From contig JAQGDQ010001201.1 in NCBI GenBank assembly GCA_030141605.1, positions 1-55,804 on the forward strand: a stretch of 55,804 bases of DNA, read 5' to 3'. Below the pieces are notes generated by a model, which made no database searches, was not told the DNA's origin, and was given only the letters and a program-made list of their open reading frames with translations. Positions within the stretch are counted from its first letter, which is position 1, and each line of letters opens with the position of its first letter. The position numbers were made by a program, and so were the translations under genes. This DNA comes from Tubiluchus corallicola (Eukaryota > Priapulida > Priapulimorpha > Priapulimorphida > Tubiluchidae). Below, piece after piece: positions 28,301 through 40,300 of the stretch.

Positions 28301-31300
28301 ACAACACGGCCTACCAACTGTACAATAATTTCTTTATCCTCACAGGTTAACTATTTTAAAGTAATACACATTATAGTATATAGTGCACAGTATATAGTGC
28401 AATGTGTATAGGCCTTATTAAGGTGATTATTCCTGTATAATATTGACCATATATAGGCATATCGGATTAATCGGACAATCGGCTAAACCGGACCACCCAT
28501 CCCCCCAATTCGTCCAGTTTAACGAGGGTTGACTGTAGTGTCTTTTTGCATAATACGGTTTCAATCGGCAGTCACGCTGTATAAAACGTGTAAATTTAAA
28601 CTCCCGCGATGACCGTTAGACGCAGCCATTTTCACGACAGGTCATTTGAAACAAGTTCTTTGCAACTCGAGTACGACATACGCATAAAAATGCTGTAAAG
28701 TAATACAGTTTTTTAAGGCGATTTTTCTGGAACCTACTTCACACACCTCTTTTCTTGTCCTTGTCTAGGGAAGTTGCAAGTTTAGGGAAAATTTTACTTT
28801 TAAGGAAAAGACAAGACGGTTAGCATGTAGGGTTTATTTTGCTCGTGTCACTTAACCCTTTCAGTCCCAAATTATTTTTTTAATAAGAAAAAATTTTTTG
28901 GCTTGATACTTTTGTTCAGTATGTCCATCTTGTTTACACATAATTATTTTTTTCTACCTGTGCCAGCGTGTTAAATATAGCCTGTATCCCACGGGATACA
29001 TTGGGATTCAATGGAAGCATAAAATGTGCTTCATTTTGCAACTGCTGATAATTTTTTAAAGTATTTAAGACATTTAGCATGCATGCTATGCTGATCTGTA
29101 CAAAGTCGTCTCTAAAGTACTGTACCTTGCGCAGTTTTTTATGCTATGTAGATTTTTTAGTTTGCCATTTTATCACCATTTTTAGTCGATTGTTATTGGC
29201 TTAAAACAAAATAACTATTAACAGATCAAATAAGTGTCAGTTTTAAAATTTTAATAATTTTAAAGGGAGAAAGTATTCTCGTATCCCACGGGATACAACT
29301 GGTATGAAAGGGTTAAGTTTATTTTTACTGTGCTTTAGCTTGTAGATTTATTACTACATTATTTCTTTTCAGCTTGTCAAAACTGGACTGTTTTAGAAGG
29401 TCCACAGTTCACATATACGGAGACTTCGCGGTACGGTCACTCCGCTGTTGCGTACAACAATAGCATGTACATCTATGGAGGATTTACCAGTCACATGTTG
29501 TCCAGTATGATCCGCTTTCAACCAGGTATGCGTCTCCACCCGAGTCAGGGTTGCACTTTTGTGTGTTGCTGATTATCGTATTGGAGGCTAAAAATTGTTA
29601 TTGTTTCCGAAAAATTATCGTATATACCGATAATTATATACCGAAATTTTACGTCCTTCCAAAAAGCAAAGCGTAAGGAGTTTTGGGTGAACTGATGTGC
29701 AATGTGTAAACAATGCGAACAATGTGAACAAGGTGTAAACAATGTAAACAATGTGCAAACAATGTGAGAATGATGTGGACAATGTTTAAACACTGTGAAA
29801 AATGTAAAAACAATACGAACAGTGTGTAAACTAATTAGAATAAGCTTAATTGCTCTGAAGGTTTTTTCCTTGTGGCACTAAAATGCAACAATTCATAAAG
29901 GTACATTCACACTGACTGTGAGGACCGATATTGGTTTTAAAGTGATCTCGTATTTCACGGCAGGAACTTTATGTGATTTTAAGTTTATATTGCCCATCTG
30001 GCCTTGATTGTACCACCCTGTATGTCTAATACAGTTCATGGTAATTCTTACGTACCACCCTGTATATTTAATACATTTCGGCATAATTCTTACGTACCAC
30101 CCTGTACATTTAATACATTGTACGTTTAATGCATTTCAGCATAATTCTTACATACCACCCTGTACATCTAATACATTCCAGCGTAATTCTTACATATCAC
30201 CCTGTACATCTAATACATTCCAGCGTAATTTTTACGTACCATCCTGTACATCTAATACATTCCAGCATAATTCTTACATGCCACCTTGTACATCTAATAC
30301 ATTCCAGCATAGTTCGTACGTACCACCCTGTACATCTAATACATTCCAGCATAGTTCTTACGTACCACCCTGTACATCTAATACATTTCATCGTAATTCT
30401 TACGTACCACCCTGTAGATCTAATACATTTCGGCATAATTCTTACGTACCACCCTGTACATTTAATAGATTTCGGCGTATTTCTTATGTATCACCCTGTA
30501 CATCTAATACATTCCAGCACAATTCTTACGTACCACCCTGTACATCTAATACATTTCATCGTAATTCTTACGTACCACCCTGTACATCTAATACATTTCA
30601 GCATAATTCTTACGTACCACCCTGTACATTTAATAGATTTCGGCGTATTTCTTACATATCACCCTGTACATCTAATACATTCCAGCACAATTCTTACGTA
30701 CCACCCTGTACATCTAATACATTCCAGCGTAATTCTTACGTACCACCCTGTACATTTAATACATTGTATGTCTAATGCATTTCAGTACAATTCTTACGTA
30801 CCACCCTGTACATCTAATACATTCCAGCACATTTTACGTACCACCCTGTACATCTAATACATTTCATCGTAATTTACGTACCACCTGTACATCTAATACA
30901 TTTCAGCATAATTTTACGTACCACCTGTACATTTAATAGATTTCGGCGTATTTCTTACATATCACCCTGTACATCTAATACATTCCAGCACAATTCTTAC
31001 GTACCACCCTGTACATCTAATACATTCCAGCGTAATTCTTACGTACCACCCTGTACATTTAATACATTGTATGTCTAATGCATTTCAGTACAATTCTTAC
31101 GTACCACCCTGTACATCTAATACATTCCAGCACAATTCTTACGTACCACCCTGTACATCTAATACATTTCATCGTAATTCTTACGTACCACCCTGTACAT
31201 CTAATACATTTCAGCATAATTCTTACGTACCACCCTGTACATTTAATAGATTTCGGCGTATTTCTTACATATCACCCTGTACATCTAATACATTCCAGCA

Positions 31301-34300
31301 CAATTCTTACGTACCACCCTGTACATCTAATACATTCCAGCGTAATTCTTACGTACCACCCTGTACATTTAATACATTGTATGTCTAATGCATTTCAGTA
31401 CAATTCTTACGTACCACCCTGTACATCTAATACATTCCAGCACAATTCTTACGTACCACCCTGTACATCTAATACATTTCATCGTAATTCTTACGTACCA
31501 CCCTGTACATCTAATACATTTCAGCATAATTCTTACGTACCACCCTGTACATTTAATAGATTTCGGCGTATTTCTTACATATCACCCTGTACATCTAATA
31601 CATTCCAGCACAATTCTTACGTACCACCCTGTACATCTAATACATTCCAGCGTAATTCTTACGTACCACCCTGTACATTTAATACATTGTATGTCTAATG
31701 CATTTCAGTACAATTCTTACGTACCACCCTGTACATCTAATACATTTCAGCATAATTCTTACTGTATACAATATCTCTTACTTAATGTGTGTTCTAATGC
31801 AGCACGAATCAATGATGATGTGTGCGAGACAATTTTCAGTAGTATGGTTTGTTTGCCTCTGCGTAAATTTCTGTTCTCGAGGCTGATTGGTGCAGGAAAG
31901 CGACAAACAGACAAACTGCCATACTACTGTCCTTTGCTTGTGGTTAGTCAGGCACGCCTGAGAAACATATGATTTTTCTTTCTTTCGTGTCATTCATACT
32001 AAGAACTCCTTTCTTCTTTCTAGGCGACTGCAAACAGCACACAAACGCAGACGATTGCAGCAGCGCTAAACCCGGCGTCAAGTGCGTTTGGGTGAAGGGA
32101 GAGTGCCGCCCTCTATCGGAGGCGAAAAACGTTTCACCGGTCGACTACTGTCCGCCGAGAAGTAAGCTTTACAATACTACTTCGAATTTGAAACAGAAAT
32201 TGCACATCCAACAGTTTTGTGTTTCTTTTTTGATGAGCATGTTGTTCACACTTTGGCTACGGAGATTAAAACTGATTTTGGGTTTCGACAGGTGTGAAAG
32301 GACCAAGAGTGATTTTTCAACTTCATTAACCCTTTCAGTCCCAAATTATTTTTTTAATAAGCAAAAATTTTTTGGCTTGGTACTTTTGTTCAGTATGTCC
32401 AACTTGTTTGCACATAATAATTATTTTTTCCTACCTGTGCCCGCGTGCTAAATATAGCCTGTATCCCACGGGATACATTGGGATTCAATGGAAGCATAAA
32501 ATGTGCTTCATTTTGCAACTGCTGATAATTTTTTAAAGTATTTAAGACATTTAGTATGCATGCTATGCTGATCTGTACAAAGTCGTCTCTAAAGTACTGT
32601 ACCTTGCACAGTTTTTTATGCTATGTAGATTTTCTAGTTTGCCATTTTATCACCATTTTTAGTCTATTGTTATTGGCTTAAATCAAAATAACTATTAACA
32701 GATCAAATAACTGTCAGTTTTAAATTTTATTAATTTTAAAGGCAGAAAATATTCTCGTATCTCACGGGATACAACGGGTATGAAAGAGTTAACTAGATCT
32801 ATCAATCTAAATGAGCTTCTTTAAAGCTTTTATAGCTGTTAACTTTTCTAGCGGCTCCTACGTATTTTATTACAACTCGTAATTCGTTATTGCGAACAGT
32901 TACGTTTTTGGCTACAGTTTATTGATTTTTTTTGCAGCTTCGCACGAAGACTGGTGCCAGGGTCTGCAGACGTGTCCAAGTTGCATAGAGAACAATTACG
33001 GCTGCGCTTGGTGCTCGGAGATGTGCTACGGTGCCTCTTTCTGTAAAAATCAGTCAAAGGTAAAACATTGCCTGCTGCATTTTAAGCAAACGTGTTTTAA
33101 AGAAATGTTACGCATCCTTAAGTTTGGTTTCCGTTTTACACTGTAACGTCGTGTAGTTCAAAAGTGGTTAAGCTTTCAGGTGAAATCTTGTCCCTTCTGT
33201 AGGTTATGTGGAAGTGGTTATGTATTTTGCGTTTGTGACCTTTGACCTGTTATGAACTTTGACCTTTGACGTGCTTCTGATGTTGCTTGGTTTGTTACAG
33301 TGTCATCTCTGTTTAGAATATATCTATTTCATCTGTGCTGTTCTACTCAAACAGCGAAAAGAACATATCTATTTCATCAGCGCAGTAAAGACACTCTGTT
33401 TTATCTGTCTGTTTCAAGTAATTGAAAGAATATCTCTTTTTCATCTATTTCAAGTAATTGAAAGAATATCCCTTTTTCATCTGTTTCAAGTACCGTATTT
33501 TCCCATGTATAAGAGACCCTTGTGTATAAGAGACCCCTTCAATTTTTAGGCAAAAATTCTGGAAAAAAGTTTTTTGGTAATGAATAACTTTATTCATCAT
33601 AGAAATCATTAAATTCCTCATCACTCTCATCAAAAATATCAACTGGAGTCAGACCTTCAGCAATTCCAGCCAGTTCATCATCAGAGGAGTCACTCTGCTC
33701 AAAAATGGCATTGTCCTCTTTTGACATTTAAAAAATAATAACTTACCCGGTACATTAATTTTATCATTAGAATTTAGCCATGGAGAAGATTTATTGAAAG
33801 GAAACTATAATTATTCGAAATAAAACAGTTGTAGAGCACTTATTTCTTTAAAATCATTAGTGTCACAATTTATGCATCTTATTGAAAAGACTTACTCCCA
33901 TGTATAAGAGACCCCCTATTTTTAAAGTGAAAATTCTGAGCAAAAAAGGGTCTCTTATACACGGGAAAATACGGTAATTGAAAGAATATCCCTGTTTCAG
34001 GTAGTGTTACAGTCGGACAAATGTCAGCCTCATTACAGCAGTGGGTGTGGCTTACTACACAACTGCCACGCCTGCCTAGCGGAAGAGTCGTGTATGTGGA
34101 GTCTAGCTCAGGAAAACGGTCGTTGCCATTTTAATCAATATGGGTTATCTTCCCCAAGCACGGGTAATTTCATCTTGAAACTTTGTCGAAGGATTTTACT
34201 ATGATATAGTTATTAGCGCAATATAGTCTGATGTAGTAATAAGAAATTTACGGTTAAAAAGTATCTTTTTGCTATTTTACAGACGATGAGAAGAAGTCTT

Positions 34301-37300
34301 TGTCCGTCGAGCAGTCCTGCGCAGAAGTTCCGTGTTCCGTGCACAGGGATTGCTTAAATTGCACATCCGCCGGCAACTGTATGTGGTGTGGTAGCGAACA
34401 TATCTGCTTGTCTAAAAATGCATATCTTGCCAACTTTCCGTATGCCCAGTGTCTAGAGTGGACCACAAATAAACAAAAATGTTTTTGTAAGTTTTTTATC
34501 ACTTTTTTGTTTACAGTTTTGTTTGTTTATTATTATTTTGTTTGTTTATTTTTCGTTACGCGATTACGTGCATTTTTTCTTGCCTGAAGTTCTATTTGAT
34601 TGTGTTGTTGAGAGAAACCGAGCCAATACGAAATCAGCCTGTTCAGGGGAATAGCTAAATGGTTACTATGTGTACTTAGCTTTCATAGTTAAGCAATATT
34701 GAGTCAGGTCAGTAACTGAATGGGTGTTTGCCCGGAGAACCACTCCTGAGCAGTTTTATCTGCTGTATTGGTCATGATATTTAACATAGTTAAGCAATAT
34801 TGAGTCAGGTCAGTAACTGAATGAGTGTTTGCCCGGAGACCCGCTCCTGGGCAGTTTTATCTGCTGTATTGGTCATGATATTTAACATAGTTAAGCAATA
34901 TTGAGTCAGGTCAGTAACTGAATGGGTGTTTGCCCGGAGACCCGCTCCTGGGCAGTTTTATCTGCTGTATTGGTCATGATATTTAACATAGTTAAGCAAT
35001 ATTGAGTCAGGTCAGTAACTGAATGGGTGTTTGCCCGTAGAACCACTCCTGAGCAGTTTTATCTGCTGTATTGGTCATGATATTTAACATAGTTAAGCAA
35101 TATTGAGTCAGGTCAGTAACTGAATGGGTGTTTGCCCGGAGACCCGCTCCTGGGCAGTTTTATCTGCTGTATTGGTCATTATATTTAACATAGTTAAGCA
35201 ATATTGAGTCAGGTCAGTAACTGAATGAGTGTTTGCCCGGAGACCCGCTCCTGGGCAGTTTTATCTGCTGTATTGGTCATGATATTTAACATAGTTAAGC
35301 AATATTGAGTCAGGTCAGTAACTGAATGGGTGTTTGCCCGTAGAACCACTCCTGAGCAGTTTTATCTGCTGTATTGGTCATGATATTTAACATAGTTAAG
35401 CAATATTGAGTCAGGTCAGTAACTGAATGGGTGTTTGCCCGGAGACCCGCTCCTGGGCAGTTTTATCTGCTGTATTGGTCATGATATCTAACATAGTTAA
35501 GCAATATTGAGTCAGGTCAGTAACTGAATGGTGTTTGCCCGGAGACCCGCTCCTGGGCAGTTTTATCTGTATTGGTCATGATATTTAACATAGTTAAGCA
35601 ATATTGAGTCAGGTCAGTAACTGAATGAGTGTTTGCCCGGAGACCCGCTCCTGGGCAGTTTTATCTGCTGTGTTGGTCATGATATTTAACATAGTTAAGC
35701 AATATTGAGTCAGGTCAGTAACTGAATGGGTGTTTGCCCGGAGAACCACTCCTGAGCACTTTTATCTGCTGTATTGGTCATGATATTTAACATAGTTAAG
35801 CAATATTGAGTCAGGTCAGTAACTGAATGGGTGTTTGCCCGGAGAACCGTTGCTGAGCAGTTTTATCTGCTGTATTGGTCATGATATTTAACATAGTTAA
35901 GCAATATTGAGTCAGGTCAGTAACTGAATGAGTGTTTGCCCGGAGACCCGCTCCTGGGCAGTTTTATCTGCTGTATTGGTCATGATATTTAACATAGTTA
36001 AGCAATATTGAGTCAGGTCAGTAACTGAATGGGTGTTTGCCCGGAGACCCGCTGCTGGGCAGTTTTATCTGCTGTATTGGTCATGATATTTAACATAGTT
36101 AAGCAATATTGAGTCAGGTCAGTAACTGAATGAGTGTTTGCCCGGAGACCCGCTCCTGAGCAGTTTTGTCTGCTGTGTTGGTCATGATATTTAACATAGT
36201 TAAGCAATATTGAGTCAGGTCAGTAACTGAATGGTGTTTGCCCGGAGACCCGTTCCTGAGCAGTTTTATCTGCTGTATTGGTCATGATATTTAACATAGT
36301 TAAGCAATATTGAGTCGGTCAGTAACTGAATGGGTGTTTGCCCGGAGACCCGCTCCTGGGCAGTTTTATCTGCTGTGTGGTCATGATATTTAACATAGTT
36401 AAGCAATATTGAGTCAGGTCAGTAACTGAATGGGTGTTTGCCCGGAGACCGCTCCTGGGCAGTTTTATCTGTATTGGTCATGATATTTAACATAGTTAAG
36501 CAATATTGAGTCAGGTCAGTAACTGAATGGGTGTTTGCCCGGAGACCCGCTCCTGAGCAGTTTTATCTGCTGTATTGGTCATGATATCTAACATAGTTAA
36601 GCAATATTGAGTCAGGTCAGTAACTGAATGGGTGTTTGCCCGGAGAACCGTTGCTGAGCAGTTTTATCTGCTGTATTGGTCATGATATTTAACATAGTTA
36701 AGCAATATTGAGTCAGGTCAGTAACTGAATGGGTGTTTGCCCGGAGACCCGCTCCTGGGCAGTTTTATCTGCTGTGTTGGTCATGATATTTAACATAGTT
36801 AAGCAATATTGAGTCAGGTCAGTAACTGAATGGGTGTTTGCCCGGAGAACCGTTGCTGAGCAGTTTTATCTGCTGTGTTGGTCATGATATTTAACATAGT
36901 TAAGCAATATTGAGTCAGGTCAGTAACTGAATGGGTGTTTGCCCGGAGAACCGCTCCTGAGCAGTTTTATCTGCTGTGTTGGTCATGATATTTAACATAG
37001 TTAAGCAATATTGAGTCAGGTCAGTAACTGAATGGGTGTTTGCCCGGAGACCCGCTCCTGGGCAGTTTTATCTGCTGTGTTGGTCATGATATTTAACATA
37101 GTTAAGCAATATTGAGTCAGGTCAGTAACTGAATGGGTGTTTGCCCGGAGACCCGCTCCTGGGCAGTTTTGTCTGCTGTGTTGGTCATGATATTTAACTG
37201 GGTTGATGGGGGATGTAGTAGCCGGTTAGCCCGAGCGCATTCGGTCATGGCTAACCGGTCCAGATTCTTATCCGGAGCATTATCCTTGAGAATGAGAAAG

Positions 37301-40300
37301 GTTCTCGTCCTGCCACACCCCTCTCATTTGAGGTCATTCAGTGGAGTGTTACTTCATGCCTACATATTGGTACATTTACTACATATTGGTTGTTACATAA
37401 ACATAAACTACATGCATACTAGTAGTGACTAATAAAAGAACCTAGGGCATGTGCACAAGCCAGTGGTGAGGTTTCATATTGGAAGAAGAAGAAGAAAACT
37501 CTTCTGGAGGGTAGAGATAGGTTGATATGCTATCTAATTGCAAGTCTTGGCAGATAAGAATTATAGGTAGTTGGTTTTCTTCCCTTTCTTGTTCTGCTGC
37601 GTCGTCCCGTGCTTAAAAAAAGGTGAGGTGATTCAGAAGGAGAGATACAAAGTTCTGGTTGAGTCATTTATTAGCTCAAAAAACATTGACCTGCTTAGGA
37701 TTCGAACCCTGAACCTTTGGATTGGCAGCTATCCATTCCATTTAACACTAGGGTCAAAATAAAATAAACATATTTATACAAGAAGAAACAGTTATCTACA
37801 ATAACTGATATTCGCAGTTAAATGAAAATGCTAATAACATTCGTAAGTTATGTAAGTACACAAGAAACTTGTATGAGTTATTTATGTATGTGCTTACATA
37901 GCAAAAATGTCCATAAGTTTGCAATTAAGATTAGTATTAGTGATAGTGATTGTAATAGTAAGAGCAATAATAATAGTAATAGTAATAGTAATAGTAATAG
38001 TAATAGTAATAGTAATAGTAATAGTAATAGTAATAGTAATAGTAATAGTAATAGTAATAGTAATAGTAATAAGATTAGTATTAGTATTAGTATTAGTATT
38101 AGTATTAGTATTAGTATTAGTGATAGTGATAGTGATAGTAAAAGCAATAGCAATAGCACTAGCAATAGTAATAGCAATAGCAATAGCAATAGCAATAGTA
38201 ATAGCAATAGCAATAGCAATAGCAATAGCAATAGCAATAGCAATAGCAATAGCAATAGCAATAGCAATAGCAATAGCAATAGTAATAGCAATAGCAATAG
38301 CAATAGTAATAGCAATAGCAATAGCAATAACAATAACAATAGTAATAGCAATAGCAATAACAATAGTAATAGCAATAGCAATAGCAATAGCAATAGCAAT
38401 AGTAATAGCAATAGCAATAGCAATAGCAATAGTAATAGCAATAGCAATAGCAATAGCAATAGCAATAGCAATAGCACTAGCAATAGTAATAGCATTAGCA
38501 ATAGCAATAACAATAGTAATAGCAATAGTAATAGCAATAGCAATAGCAATAGTAATAGCAATAGCAATAGCAATAGCAATAGTAATAGCAATAGCAATAG
38601 CAATAGCAATAGCAATAGCAATAGCAATAGCAATAGCAATAGCAATAGCAATAGCATTAGTATTAGTAATTGTGATAGTGAAAGTGATGGTGATGGTTAT
38701 GGTGATAATGATAATGATAGTGATAGTGATAGTGATAGTGATAGTGATAGTGATAGTGATAAGGATAAGGATAAGGATAAGGATAAGGATAAGGATAAGG
38801 ATAAGGATAAGGATCATGATAATATTAATGATAATGATAAGGATAAGGATAAGGATAAGGATAAGGATAAGGATAAGGATAATGATAATGATAATGATAA
38901 TATTAATATTAATAATTTGCCCCCCTCCTGCTAGAAGGCACATTTGGAAAATAAACCCCCAATGGTAAAGGACCGTATCAAGACCTTTCGTTTGATATAC
39001 AGATCACTGAAAATGGTGCCGTCCTAAGAGCTGTAACCTTGAATCTTCTGGAATATATATATATTTATCCAAAAACCGCAGAAATTCTAAAACTAGTATG
39101 TATTAATTCTTAGTGTATTTAAACTAAGCTTTTTAGACTGTCACTACCATCACTTTTCAGTAACTCTCCCTTTATCTTATTTTAGCCTTGGACTGCTCTA
39201 CAATTCCGTCATGTAAAGACTGCCATTCCCACCCCGGCTGTGGGTGGTGCGACGACGACAGCGGTACGGGGAAGGGCATCTGCGTGGAGGGTGGAGACAG
39301 CGGACCTTCCAGTGCGAACACGTGCTCGAAGAAACAGTGGTTTTTCACGAGTTGTCCCGGTACGTCCCGCTTGCACTAGACATCACCTCTGTTTTGCGGT
39401 TCTGATGCAGAGGAATAAATCTGGGAGATTCCTCATGAGCAGAAGATCCCAGGTTCAAATCCAAATCAAATCCATTGTTCCAAGTTTTTCCGCTTAGTAT
39501 GTACACAGTCCGTTGTTTCACAAGCTGACCCCTAGATGGCAGTCCGTGACTGTTTACATCACTACATCAGTGTAACTACATGTATATTTCTATATATAAA
39601 AATATTGAATCAGTTAATGCAGAGTTATTTGAGACAATTGCCCACAGTTTTTATGTACGTTTGCATAGGAGCGATTGATTCTACATTACTGAGTCTAACA
39701 CATGGCGCCTACTGTATTAGCTTGGTATCGGTAAATACAGACATTGGGCAAATTCCGGACCAACGTCTCCCCGCTTTTAACCAGCGAAGCAAGATATGAG
39801 TTTAGTTAAAGTCGGATTTAATTTCGACAGGCAACACAAGTCTGCCATGAGGCTTTCATAATCGATTATAAATAACAATCTACACCTACATAACAGCGAT
39901 TATTATTTTCCAATTTTACCCTAAATACCACGTGCCAGGCAGGGCACCAGCAGGTAGAAATTGACAGAACCCAGCCGCAGTATCGAACTCACGACCTTCC
40001 AGAAAGTTCAATACTTCTACAGCTGATAGCGCGGTTAAATATTTTTCACTACAGTATGTTATTGTTTACCTCACCTTTACTTGTTTACATTGTTTACCAT
40101 ATTAACTGTATGTATGTATGTATGTATATTTTTTGTACTTTGCAGACTGTCAGTGCAACGGTCACAGTTTATGCAACAATGAGAGCGTCTGTATCAACTG
40201 CACTTATCCCACGGAAGGTGATCACTGCGAAACGTGTCATCCGGGTTACTACGGGCATCCACTGAACGGCGCCAGTTGTAGCGGTAATTTGTGTAGCATT

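Noticed and set aside
30008-31972. ORFs of 194-255 codons rich in HPVHLIH or PPCTSNT
   Set aside because: They follow a 42-bp satellite whose unit is a multiple of three; two + frames and part of the minus strand are open at once, with no signal, domain or splice logic.
34686-37195. CRISPR-like or 5S rRNA gene cluster
   Set aside because: Units are contiguous 101-mers without unique spacers. Only about two thirds of a unit resembles 5S and the ends are missing, so these are not functional 5S genes.
37822-38968. ORFs of 259-370 codons (poly Asn-Ser, poly Leu, Ile-Ala)
   Set aside because: Hexanucleotide microsatellite lacking stops in four frames on both strands; not protein coding.
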